From Methanobacterium_D sp040373355 (GTDB lineage: Archaea > Methanobacteriota > Methanobacteria > Methanobacteriales > Methanobacteriaceae), in assembly GCF_047495555.1 (NCBI RefSeq), contig NZ_CP166866.1, positions 1,054,001 to 1,118,000 on the forward strand: a stretch of 64,000 nt of DNA, read 5' to 3'. The notes under the pieces were generated by a model. It did not search any database. It was not told the DNA's origin and saw only the letters and a program-made list of their open reading frames with translations. Position numbers and translations under genes: made by a program. The number at the start of each line of letters is the position of its first letter. The stretch's first letter is position 1. Below are positions 1-7,715 of this stretch, piece after piece.

Positions 1-566
1 TCTGATTCTAAAAGACCGCTTGCATGAGTTCCTGCTAAACCAAGTGCGTTTATTGTCTGTTCTTCATCTAAATTTAATGCACTACATGCTGCAGCAGCTG
101 CCCCGAACGTTCCACATGTTCCTGTACTGTGGAAGCCTTTATTCCTATGTTCGGGATTAACAAGTATTCCCATAGCGATTGCAATTTCATATCCTGCTAC
201 AATTGCGCTTATGAACTCTTTTCCGTTTTTACTATATGCTTCACAAACTGAAAGTACTGCAGGAATAACGCAGACTCCGGGATGAAGCTGTGCCATCCGG
301 TTCCCATCATCCAAATCAAGAGAATGTGCCGCAATTCCATTTGCAAGTGCAGAATCAAGAATTGTCGATTTTCCAAAACCAATTACAGTTGATTCATCAT
401 CTTTCTTAATAACTTTATTTATAAAACAAGCGCTCTTAGTTTTAGATCCCCTTAATGTAACCCCTAAAAAGTCTAAAAAGCATAATTTAGCCTGTTCTAT
501 GACTTTTTCTGGAAGTTCATCATAGTTGATGGATGTAATGTAATCTGCAAATATTTTAGTGATCAT
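1..566 (-). CDS. MmgE/PrpD family protein, N-terminal part (runs off window)
   Basis: I translated this from the minus strand: an ATG at 566 opens a frame that runs off the left edge, giving about 188 residues. The protein begins MITKIFADYITSINYDELPE and contains FLGVTLRGS, the HSLDLDDGNRMAQLHPG segment and AGYEIAIAMG. These are typical of the N-terminal helical domain of the MmgE/PrpD (2-methylcitrate dehydratase / cis-aconitate decarboxylase) family. The exact substrate cannot be told from this part. In an autotrophic methanogen a propionate role is not obvious, so a generic dehydratase name is safer. The catalytic C-terminal half lies outside the window. Confidence 0.85.
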   Translation of the reverse strand, partial: MITKIFADYITSINYDELPEKVIEQAKLCFLDFLGVTLRGSKTKSACFINKVIKKDDESTVIGFGKSTILDSALANGIAAHSLDLDDGNRMAQLHPGVCVIPAVLSVCEAYSKNGKEFISAIVAGYEIAIAMGILVNPEHRNKGFHSTGTCGTFGAAAAACSALNLDEEQTINALGLAGTHASGLLES

Positions 567-712
567 TAATCCTCAATTCTATATTAAAAATATAAAGTTT
601 TTGATCAAAAAATGGATTAGCTTTTTAATTGCGCTGTTTTGACTCTAAAAATAAATTTTAGTATAATATTTAATTTAAAAGCTTATTATATGCAAACTAA
701 AAATAAGAAGGA

Positions 713-735
713 TGCATTTCAAGGTTTGAAATGCA
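713..735. repeat. Perfect 10-bp hairpin, 3-nt loop
   Basis: TGCATTTCAA at 713-722 and TTGAAATGCA at 726-735 are perfect inverted copies around the loop GGT. The hairpin lies in the 277-bp gap between tiaS and the MmgE/PrpD gene, about 110 nt beyond the tiaS stop. It matches the style of the other 3-nt-loop hairpins in this window. It could be a 3'-end or termination structure. I see no gene in the gap. Confidence 0.6.
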
Positions 736-843
736 ATTTAAAATAAAAATAATACTTTTTTGTTTAATCAATTAAACTAATTATTAAAAATATACTTATA
801 ATATGTGTAAAATGAAAAATTTAAAAATATAACAAAATGTGAA

Positions 844-2103
844 TTAAACTTTCATTCTCACAAGTGGTTTACTTAAATGTCTTCTTGCAGATGGGGGAAC
901 CTCATAAAAACCAGGTTTAATATCTCTTTCAACCTCAATTAATTCTTTATCTCCATCACGAAGCTTTAAACCACATTTAATGCATTTATAACCTTTTTCA
1001 CTTCCTGCAGACTTCATGCGTTTTCCACATTCGCAGACTGGATTTTTAGTTAAGTACGCTTTTGCAAGCTCTAAGACTTCAATTTTCTCTATATTAAGGG
1101 TCCCTTTTTCCCCAATTCCTCCGAAAACCTTTATTTTATCTCCGGGAACTAATTTTCTTATGACATCTCTAAATTCTTTTGTTGGTTCATATGCTGCACA
1201 ATGAATTTCCCCAGATTCATCTTTCAAAGTAAATATAACATGTCCTCCTTCAAAAGTTAAAGGAGAATCTTTCACATTTCCTTCAATGATGTAGCACTTA
1301 AATTTCTCCATTTTAGAAATTTTATCTATTTCAACAAGATGTATGTCGGTATGTTGATTTGTCTGGAATATGGCAAACTTCTCCATGGGCTCACAAACTT
1401 TAATTATGTTGTGAGCATTTAAAACAGATTCAGGACGTTCTCCTCTTAAACCATAAAGTATAGGGCATGGAGTATGTGGTTCAATTGCAATATATTTATT
1501 GTCCCCATCTACATTATCGAAAGTATCAGGATAAGTCTCATTATTCATTTGAAAAACAGAATCATAATCAATGAGTCTCTTTTTACCATAATTTTCAGGT
1601 ATTCTGTATGAAAGTAATTCATAGGTTACATCATCATCAGGGCACCCTATAGCTGCAATAGCCCCAATTATTCCTCTTCCATTTTTAAATTTGTGAAATT
1701 CTGCCCCTATTTTGTTAGCAAATTTTTCAGCATCAGCTATAGATATAATATTCCTTATAACATTAATAGAATAATTTTTAAGGTCTTCAGTGACTTCACC
1801 GATGTAGAAAACTACACCGGGATTGGTTCTATCTTCATCTAATTCAGATAATTCTTCAACTCTTTTTAAAACAATATCCTTAATTTGTTGAATTTCTTCT
1901 TCAGTTTTAACATCTACTTTAAACGATACTGCTCCATTCCCTCGAGTTTTAAATCTTGCAAATGGATTTAAACGTATTAATCGAGGATAATCAATAACTT
2001 TAAAACCAAAATGTTTAAGTTCATCAATTATAACACTACTTATATATGTAGTGCACATTCCATTTATGGAATCTGTATCATCTATACCAATATACATATA
2101 CAT
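844..2103 (-). CDS. tiaS: tRNA(Ile2) 2-agmatinylcytidine synthetase TiaS
   Basis: TiaS attaches agmatine to C34 of the CAU-anticodon tRNA-Ile so that it reads AUA; it is essential in archaea. The N-terminus has the family signature GIDDTDS within the first 15 residues. The middle carries GRGIIGAIAAIG and the segment around PHTPCPILYGLRGERPE. An OB-fold region follows (GGHVIFTLKDESGEIHCAAYEP). A C-terminal zinc ribbon has the pairs CECG and CIKCG near residues 356-380. Length (419 aa) fits the family. I chose ATG 2103 over upstream GTG 2112 because GGGTGA sits 5 nt before it. It is divergent from the HTH regulator, with only 48 bp between the two starts. Confidence 0.95.
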   Translation of the reverse strand: MYMYIGIDDTDSINGMCTTYISSVIIDELKHFGFKVIDYPRLIRLNPFARFKTRGNGAVSFKVDVKTEEEIQQIKDIVLKRVEELSELDEDRTNPGVVFYIGEVTEDLKNYSINVIRNIISIADAEKFANKIGAEFHKFKNGRGIIGAIAAIGCPDDDVTYELLSYRIPENYGKKRLIDYDSVFQMNNETYPDTFDNVDGDNKYIAIEPHTPCPILYGLRGERPESVLNAHNIIKVCEPMEKFAIFQTNQHTDIHLVEIDKISKMEKFKCYIIEGNVKDSPLTFEGGHVIFTLKDESGEIHCAAYEPTKEFRDVIRKLVPGDKIKVFGGIGEKGTLNIEKIEVLELAKAYLTKNPVCECGKRMKSAGSEKGYKCIKCGLKLRDGDKELIEVERDIKPGFYEVPPSARRHLSKPLVRMKV

Positions 2104-2151
2104 CAAACTCACCCAAACTATATAACATCATAAAATTTACTGGTGATCTTC

Positions 2152-3099
2152 ATGCAAAGAGATCATGTATTAAGAGAAATAAGCGAACTTCTAGCAAATC
2201 ATAGTTTTGAAACTTCTCATATTTATGGTAGAAGTTGTTTTGATATGGTCGCTCGAAAAAGATTGTTGTTGCTATTACTTAAAGTTTTAATTAATATTGA
2301 TGGTTTTACTGGACCTCAAGCTGAAGAAATAAAGAAACTATCAAGTACTTTTTTGGCATCTCCATTAGTTGTAGGGGTAAAATCTAAACATGAATACTTA
2401 GAAGAAGACGTTGTATATGAAAGACATGGAATACCTGTAATTGCTCCTGAAACCCTTCGAAACATGATCGTTGAAGAATATTATCCTGAAGTGTTTGCAG
2501 ACAGGGGAGGTTACTTTGTTCAAGTTGATGGTGAAGCTATAAAAGAAGCCCGTGAAAGAGAAAATCTCTCACTTAAAGATTTAGCTAACAAAGCACATGT
2601 TTCCAGAGAAACCATATACAAATATGAACATGGTATGGTCAGAGCATGTCCAGAAACAGTAATAAACCTTGAAAATATTCTTAACATGAAAATTACTCTT
2701 TCTGTAGATATTTTTAAAATTCCTGAATCTGAAGAAATTAAATCAATAGATGACACTCCTAAGGAATTAGCACAACTTGGTTTTGGCATTATCCCAACTA
2801 ATAGAACTCCATTCGACGCAATCGCTAAATCAGATCCTCAATTAGAGGAGCTAAAGAAAAATATTGCCATGATAACCAACATGGAAAAAAAGAGAAACCA
2901 GAAGATCTTAAAGAAAATGGCAATAAATGTTAAAGACCTTTCTGGAGTAACTGGAACTGAGGCAGTTTTCATATTTGAGCAAAATAAAAATGTGGAATGT
3001 ATTGAAGGAGTTCCTGTAGTTCACAATTGGGAATTAGAAGAAATGGAGAGTTCAAAAGATCTCCTAAAAGTTATAAGAGAACGTAAAGAGTGTAGTTAA
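2152..3099 (+). CDS. Archaeal XRE-type HTH transcriptional regulator
   Basis: This 315-residue protein belongs to a conserved archaeal family of putative HTH regulators. The N-terminal 120 residues resemble a restriction-endonuclease-like fold, with SPLVVGVKSKHEYLEEDVVYERHGIPVIAPETL. An XRE helix-turn-helix follows near residues 125-180 (REREN-LSLKDLANKAHVSRETIYKYEHG). The C-terminal domain contains GTEAVFIFEQNKN and ends in a helical tail. The start is ATG 2152, which has GGTGAT 4 nt upstream; the longer frame from GTG 2143 begins inside that ribosome site. The target is unknown. The compact divergent spacing with tiaS makes shared control possible, but this is inference. Confidence 0.85.
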   Translation: MQRDHVLREISELLANHSFETSHIYGRSCFDMVARKRLLLLLLKVLINIDGFTGPQAEEIKKLSSTFLASPLVVGVKSKHEYLEEDVVYERHGIPVIAPETLRNMIVEEYYPEVFADRGGYFVQVDGEAIKEARERENLSLKDLANKAHVSRETIYKYEHGMVRACPETVINLENILNMKITLSVDIFKIPESEEIKSIDDTPKELAQLGFGIIPTNRTPFDAIAKSDPQLEELKKNIAMITNMEKKRNQKILKKMAINVKDLSGVTGTEAVFIFEQNKNVECIEGVPVVHNWELEEMESSKDLLKVIRERKECS

Positions 3100-3189
3100 A
3101 CTTATTTTTTAAGTTCTCAAGGCTAATTTTTAAGAAAAATAAAAAGAATATAGATATTATCTATTCATTTTTTAATTTTTATATCAAGA

Positions 3190-3939
3190 CTACATATTGG
3201 CCAGTAAATTAAGTGTTTTTTCTGCTTCGGCTTCTGATGCAATTCCCACAGTAACCAAATCTACATAATCAATTTCTTTTAGGTAATCAAAACCTTTTTC
3301 AGGAGTTAATATTCCTGCAGCAAGAGTTTTTTTAGCAATAATCGTTTTATCAATTTTTTTCATTAATTCCCTTAGCTCAGCACGCTCTTTTTCAATAAAT
3401 ACGTCTGTGTCCATAAGATAACCTGTTTTATTTACAGGAACCATATAAATATCAAATGAATCAAGTATTGGAGATTCTAAAAGGTTCCTTGTTGTATTAA
3501 ATGGTCTATGTGTTACAAGACCAGGAACTGCACCTGTTTCATTTATATTTTCAATTAAATCTCCAAGAAAACCATAATTTAGAGTATCAGTTACTGCGCC
3601 ATGAATAAGCATTGAACTTGCTTCAAGTTCATTTAAAAGTGCAATATCGTCATTTTCACATTCTGGCCTTACAGTTCCAACGATATCCATTTCACAGCCA
3701 TCATCTATGGCCCATTGAAGTGCTTTAACTACAGGTTCGTAAGGCACGAGTTGTATTCCTCTAATTCCAAGTTCATATGATTTTTTAATTACTTTAGTTA
3801 TGTTTTCTGGTTGATTATAAAGATCAAGTTGATATAATCTCCTTCTGTGTCCAAATTGGGCAGCAGCAATAAAAGGAGAGGTTCCAAGAAGTGTTCTTGG
3901 GATTTCTTTATCTTTTACTTTTATATTTCCTTCAAACAT
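3190..3939 (-). CDS. Conserved hypothetical protein, TIM-barrel-like
   Basis: I do not recognise a named function. The 249-residue protein has alternating beta/alpha segments typical of a TIM barrel: KKSYELGIRGIQLVPYEP, CEMDIVGTVRPE, ASSMLIHGAVTD, AVPGLVTHRPF, FDIYMVPVNKTG, KTIIAKKTLAAGILTP and VDLVTVGIASEAEAEKT. The C-terminal pattern (K on a strand, then a GI-x-SEAEAE helix) resembles aldo-keto or phosphate-binding barrels. The conserved lysine in IAKKTLAAG may be catalytic, though this is only inference. It follows the YbjQ-like gene with a 9-nt gap and is probably cotranscribed with it. Confidence 0.6.
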   Translation of the reverse strand: MFEGNIKVKDKEIPRTLLGTSPFIAAAQFGHRRRLYQLDLYNQPENITKVIKKSYELGIRGIQLVPYEPVVKALQWAIDDGCEMDIVGTVRPECENDDIALLNELEASSMLIHGAVTDTLNYGFLGDLIENINETGAVPGLVTHRPFNTTRNLLESPILDSFDIYMVPVNKTGYLMDTDVFIEKERAELRELMKKIDKTIIAKKTLAAGILTPEKGFDYLKEIDYVDLVTVGIASEAEAEKTLNLLANM

Positions 3940-3948
3940 AATAACCAG

Positions 3949-4284
3949 TTATTCCTTTTCCATTACAACCGCAGTACCATATGCTAAAATTTCCTGCATT
4001 ATATCAGAAATGTCATTTGAATCAAAACGGACGCTTATAACAGCATTAGCTCCCATTGATCTTGCATGTTCCACCATTCTATTTAGTGCTTCATCTCTTG
4101 ATTGCTCCATCATTTTAACGTATTCTTTTATTTCCCCGCCGAACATGGAACGTATCCCTGCACCAATTTGTCCTCCAAGTCCTCTGCTTCTCACTGTTAA
4201 TCCATATACAAAGCCTCTAGTCTCAACTGCTCTGTATCCTGGAACATAATTAGAACTTACAACAATGAAATCATCAATTTCCAT
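3949..4284 (-). CDS. YbjQ family (heavy-metal-binding-type, DUF74) protein
   Basis: The sequence shows the YbjQ/DUF74 pattern: IVVSSNYVPGYRAVETRGFVYG at the N-terminus, RSRGLGGQIGAGIRSMFGGE in the middle, and MGANAVISVRFDSNDI toward the end. The 111-aa length is usual for this pentamer-forming family. The function is unknown; the name 'heavy-metal-binding' comes from limited structural work and is not a demonstrated role. A strong GGAGG lies 8 nt before the ATG. It is the first gene of a two-gene unit with the TIM-barrel-like protein. Confidence 0.85.
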   Translation of the reverse strand: MEIDDFIVVSSNYVPGYRAVETRGFVYGLTVRSRGLGGQIGAGIRSMFGGEIKEYVKMMEQSRDEALNRMVEHARSMGANAVISVRFDSNDISDIMQEILAYGTAVVMEKE

Positions 4285-4330
4285 ATGAATGCCTCCTATT
4301 AAATATAGGAATGACTATTTCATGAATTCA

Positions 4331-5824
4331 TTAAAATATTTTTTGAATATCTTCGAACTGTTCTCCCATCCACCTATATACATTATATCCTTTAATTGTG
4401 TCTTTAAGACCATTCGAACGATTTTTACGTTCTTCTTGATTCATTGTAACAGCTTTATATATGGCATCCGCAGTTTCTGAAATGTCAAATGCATTAATAT
4501 TTAATGAGTAGTCTTTAAACTCATCATAAGCCCCTGTAGTTTCTGATATTATCAAAACACCATTGGTTTCATTTACAGCGCTACCTTCTTTTGGAACAAT
4601 GTTCATGCCGTCATGTATAGAATTTATTAGAAGACAGTCATAATTTTTGAGTGCTGCAGTTACAAGGGAATATTCGGCATCAAAATGAGGTACTATTGGT
4701 TTCCATCCGTTTTTAGAATCAGCAGCATACTTTTTATTCATTTTTTCAATAGCCTCGTTTACCAAAACTTTATAATCTTGATATTCCTTTACATTTTCAC
4801 GAGTTGACCTTCCAGTTATGAAAAGTGTTACTTTTTCCTTAAATTCTGGATGTTTTTGGAAGAAAAGATCATAGGCTTTAAATCCTCTTATAATATTTTT
4901 ACTGGGGTCTGTTCTTTCTGTTCTGTAAATTAAAAAATTATCCCCTTTAATTTTCCTTACATATTCTTCTTGTTTTAGCACTTCTTCAGATTTAGCAAGT
5001 TCTTCAAGTTTTGAACTATCAACAGAAATAGGATAATCTCTTACAAATATCTCTCGACCATCATAGTGAACTATATTTTTGTTAAAGTCAACTTCATCTG
5101 CATAGTTTTCACATGACATTAAAAAATTCTTTACATATCTTTTGATATGAAAACCAAGATGATCATTAGATAAAAGCCCTTCAATTATGTCTTTTTGAAC
5201 ATTCCTTGGAAAAACAGTAAAATAATCGGGTTGAGGCCACGGAATATGGATGAATTGGCTTAAAAATATATCATCAATTTTTTCACGGATACATGCAGGG
5301 CAGGTTTGTAGGTGAGTATCTTGAAGCATAATCAGAGGTTCTTTATCGCTTAATTTTATTTCTTCAACTATTTTGTCTGCAAACTGTATATTTACGTGTT
5401 TATAGCTTTCCCACGCTTTATGGGCATAATCATCAATTTCAGGAGTATAAGCTAAATCCCACATGTAGTGGTGTATAAACCAGAGTAATGGATTGTGAAT
5501 AAAATTATAAAATTCATTGTATTTTTCAGGATCCAGTAATATTAAAGGGACCCAGAATTTTGGATTATCCCTTGGAATTGGAATTCTATTTTCAGGAAAT
5601 TTTTGTGCAACTTCTCTATCTGTATCGCTCATGGCACTTGCTATCCATGTACCGCCTACTTTTTCCATAACTGGAACAAGAGTAGGTACTATTCCCCCAG
5701 CACCTGTTTGCATCCCTATTTTGCCATCAACCGTCTTATAAAATTCAACAGGTCCTCTATTAGATGCGACAATTAAATTTTTATCTTCTAAGAATTTTTG
5801 AGTTTCTTTAGTTAATCCTTGAAT
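4331..5824 (-). CDS. GT20 trehalose-6-phosphate-synthase-like protein (copy 1), apparent ATT start
   Basis: Glycosyltransferase family 20 transfers glucose from a nucleotide sugar to glucose-6-phosphate or a related acceptor. Visible signatures: SNRGPVEF near residue 21, FIHIPWPQ, LLSNDHLGFHIKRY, the donor-site ERTDPSKNI (Arg and Lys as in OtsA) and HDGMNIVPKEG (Asp and Glu as in OtsA). The usual DYHL motif reads DTHL here. The first canonical start, ATG 5713, would delete SNRGPV. Upstream in the same frame there is no ATG, GTG or TTG before a TAA; ATT 5824 lies 8 nt after AGGAGG and gives 497 aa, against 496 aa for the neighbouring paralogue. Function as TPS is likely; glucosylglycerol-phosphate synthase is an alternative. 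No otsB phosphatase is nearby. Confidence 0.8.
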   Translation of the reverse strand: MQGLTKETQKFLEDKNLIVASNRGPVEFYKTVDGKIGMQTGAGGIVPTLVPVMEKVGGTWIASAMSDTDREVAQKFPENRIPIPRDNPKFWVPLILLDPEKYNEFYNFIHNPLLWFIHHYMWDLAYTPEIDDYAHKAWESYKHVNIQFADKIVEEIKLSDKEPLIMLQDTHLQTCPACIREKIDDIFLSQFIHIPWPQPDYFTVFPRNVQKDIIEGLLSNDHLGFHIKRYVKNFLMSCENYADEVDFNKNIVHYDGREIFVRDYPISVDSSKLEELAKSEEVLKQEEYVRKIKGDNFLIYRTERTDPSKNIIRGFKAYDLFFQKHPEFKEKVTLFITGRSTRENVKEYQDYKVLVNEAIEKMNKKYAADSKNGWKPIVPHFDAEYSLVTAALKNYDCLLINSIHDGMNIVPKEGSAVNETNGVLIISETTGAYDEFKDYSLNINAFDISETADAIYKAVTMNQEERKNRSNGLKDTIKGYNVYRWMGEQFEDIQKIF

Positions 5825-5885
5825 TTTAACTTCCTCCTGGATAGCTTTTCTATATTATTACTTCTTATTATTATATGTCATAACA

Positions 5886-5900
5886 GATTTAAATTTATTT
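5886..5900 (-). promoter_or_regulatory. Possible promoter element of GT20 copy 1
   Basis: On the minus strand AAATAAATTTAAATC lies a few bases upstream of a TATA-like ACATATAATAA, before the copy-1 GT20 gene. It resembles, imperfectly, the 15-bp element AAAATAGTTTAAATT found in front of the copy-2 GT20 gene and serA. AT-rich DNA makes such similarity easy, so this is weak. Confidence 0.3.
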
Positions 5901-6036
5901 GGATATTTACCATAATTAGATTAAAATGCAAACTGAAAGTTAACAGTTAAAAGAATAAAATTAAGGAAATTAGTTTTTATTGAAAAATTAAAATAGGAAA
6001 TAAAAAATCAATTTTAACTTTTTAATGAAATTATAT

Positions 6037-7527
6037 TCAGTATAACTTTCGAATATCATCAAATTGATCTTGCATCCATATATACACATTTCTTTTACGA
6101 ACTGTGTTTTTAAGTCCTTCAATGAGTCGTTTTCTTTCTTCTTGACTCATCATTATGGCTCTGTAGATTGCATCTGCTGTCTGCGAAATATCATATGCAT
6201 TAATAATGATAGAATAATCTTTAAGCTCTTCGTATGATCCTGCGCCGTTGGACATTATTAAAACTCCATTATTTTCATTAACAACTGGACCTTCTTTTGC
6301 AACAATATTCATGCCATCTACAATGGGATTTACAAGAAGGCAATCATAATGTTTAAATGCGGCTGTTACAAGATTGTAATCCGCCTTAAAAACCTGTTCA
6401 ATTGGATTCCATCCATCTTTAGAATACCTTTCATTGATAGAATCAATGATTCTGTATGTTTCATCTCTGTAATCACAATATTCTTTTATCTGTTGTCTTG
6501 TGGGCATTCCAGTTGATAGAAATTTTACTTTTCCATGAAATTCCGGATGTTTTTCTAAAAAGAGCTCGTATGCTTTGAATCCCCTTATGATGTTTTTGCT
6601 TAAATCTGCCCTGTCTGTTCTGTAAATTAAAAAGTTATCTCCTTTAATTTCTTTTATAATTTCTTCTTTTTTAAGCACCTCGCTGCTTTGAGCATTCTGG
6701 GCAAGACTTTTATCATCAACTGAAATTGGATAATTCTTCACTGAAATAACGCGTCCGTCATGCCATATTTTGTCATTATCAAAATCAACTTTATCTACAT
6801 AATGTTCGCAAGTATATAAAAAATTCTTTACATATTTTTCTATGTGAAATCCGAGTATATCATTAGCTAATAGTCCTTTAATTATTGATTCTTGCATATA
6901 TTCTGGAAGTATACTAAAATATTCTGATTGTGGCCATGGAATGTGTACAAAATGGCTTAAAAATATGTCATCAATTTTTTCTCGAATATGTCCGGGACAG
7001 GTATAGAGATGATAATCCTGCAACATTATTAGAGGTTTTCTGTCATCATTTCGAGCTTCTTCGACTATTCTATCTGCAAAAAGCTGGTTTACATAAACAT
7101 AGCTGTCATGCCATGCTCTGTGGATATTATCATCGATTACTGGGGCATAAGGTGTATCATACATATAATGCTGAACAAACCACAGGAGAGGATTACTTAT
7201 TACACTATAATAAGTCTCATAGATTTCAGGGTCTACAGCTATAAAAGAAATGCAAAATTCAGGACTTTCTTCAGGAATGGGTACAAGACATCTATGATGA
7301 TCTTCTGCCATTTTTCTATCGCCTTCAGTCATGGCGCTTGCAACCCATGTACCATTTACAGCTGTCATAAATGGGAGTAGTGTTGAAACAAGACCTCCTG
7401 CACCTCTTTTCATTTTTAATTCATTACCCTCAACATGAAATTCAACTGGCCCTCTATTTGAGGCCACAATGAAGTTTTTATCCTTTAAAAACTCTTCTAT
7501 TTGCTTATGGGTGTTATTATGTGAAAT
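6037..7527 (-). CDS. GT20 trehalose-6-phosphate-synthase-like protein (copy 2), apparent ATT start
   Basis: This is a close paralogue of the downstream GT20 gene: NFIVASNRGPVEF near residue 20, LQDYHLYT, FVHIPWPQ, GLLANDILGFHIEKY, DRADLSKNIIRGFKAY and VDGMNIVAKEG. It keeps the Tyr that copy 1 has lost in the DYHL motif. A GTG at 7467 would begin the protein directly at ASNRGP, with only a distant AGGA upstream. ATT 7527 lies 7 nt after GGGGG, directly behind an in-frame TAG, and gives 496 aa, matching copy 1 in length. Both copies likely arose by tandem duplication. The product probably acts in trehalose-phosphate or a similar solute pathway; the acceptor is inferred. Confidence 0.8.
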   Translation of the reverse strand: MSHNNTHKQIEEFLKDKNFIVASNRGPVEFHVEGNELKMKRGAGGLVSTLLPFMTAVNGTWVASAMTEGDRKMAEDHHRCLVPIPEESPEFCISFIAVDPEIYETYYSVISNPLLWFVQHYMYDTPYAPVIDDNIHRAWHDSYVYVNQLFADRIVEEARNDDRKPLIMLQDYHLYTCPGHIREKIDDIFLSHFVHIPWPQSEYFSILPEYMQESIIKGLLANDILGFHIEKYVKNFLYTCEHYVDKVDFDNDKIWHDGRVISVKNYPISVDDKSLAQNAQSSEVLKKEEIIKEIKGDNFLIYRTDRADLSKNIIRGFKAYELFLEKHPEFHGKVKFLSTGMPTRQQIKEYCDYRDETYRIIDSINERYSKDGWNPIEQVFKADYNLVTAAFKHYDCLLVNPIVDGMNIVAKEGPVVNENNGVLIMSNGAGSYEELKDYSIIINAYDISQTADAIYRAIMMSQEERKRLIEGLKNTVRKRNVYIWMQDQFDDIRKLY

Positions 7528-7581
7528 CTAAATTCCCCCTTAATAATTATCAATGCTTTATTATTATAATGTATATTATCA

Positions 7582-7644
7582 AATTTAAACTATTTTCATT
7601 TAGTTAATCTTCGGGGAATTGGATAAGTTAAAATAGTTTAAATT
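7582..7644. promoter_or_regulatory. Perfect 15-bp inverted repeat shared by divergent promoters
   Basis: AATTTAAACTATTTT at 7582-7596 and AAAATAGTTTAAATT at 7630-7644 are perfect inverted copies, 33 nt apart. Read toward each gene, the same element lies just upstream of a TATA-like box: TTATAATAT at 7651 for serA, and ATAATATAC near 7578-7570 for GT20 copy 2. It looks like a pair of regulator or BRE-type sites giving the two divergent genes common control. Confidence 0.6.
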
Positions 7645-7715
7645 GACTCATTATAATATGTAGGACAAAATAATTTCATTAATTTAACAAAATAACCAAA
7701 ATGAGTGGTGAAATA

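Noticed and set aside
5711..5713. ATG 5713 as start of GT20 copy 1
   Set aside because: It removes the SNRGPV motif that the paralogue has and lacks a nearby ribosome site; kept only as a fallback.
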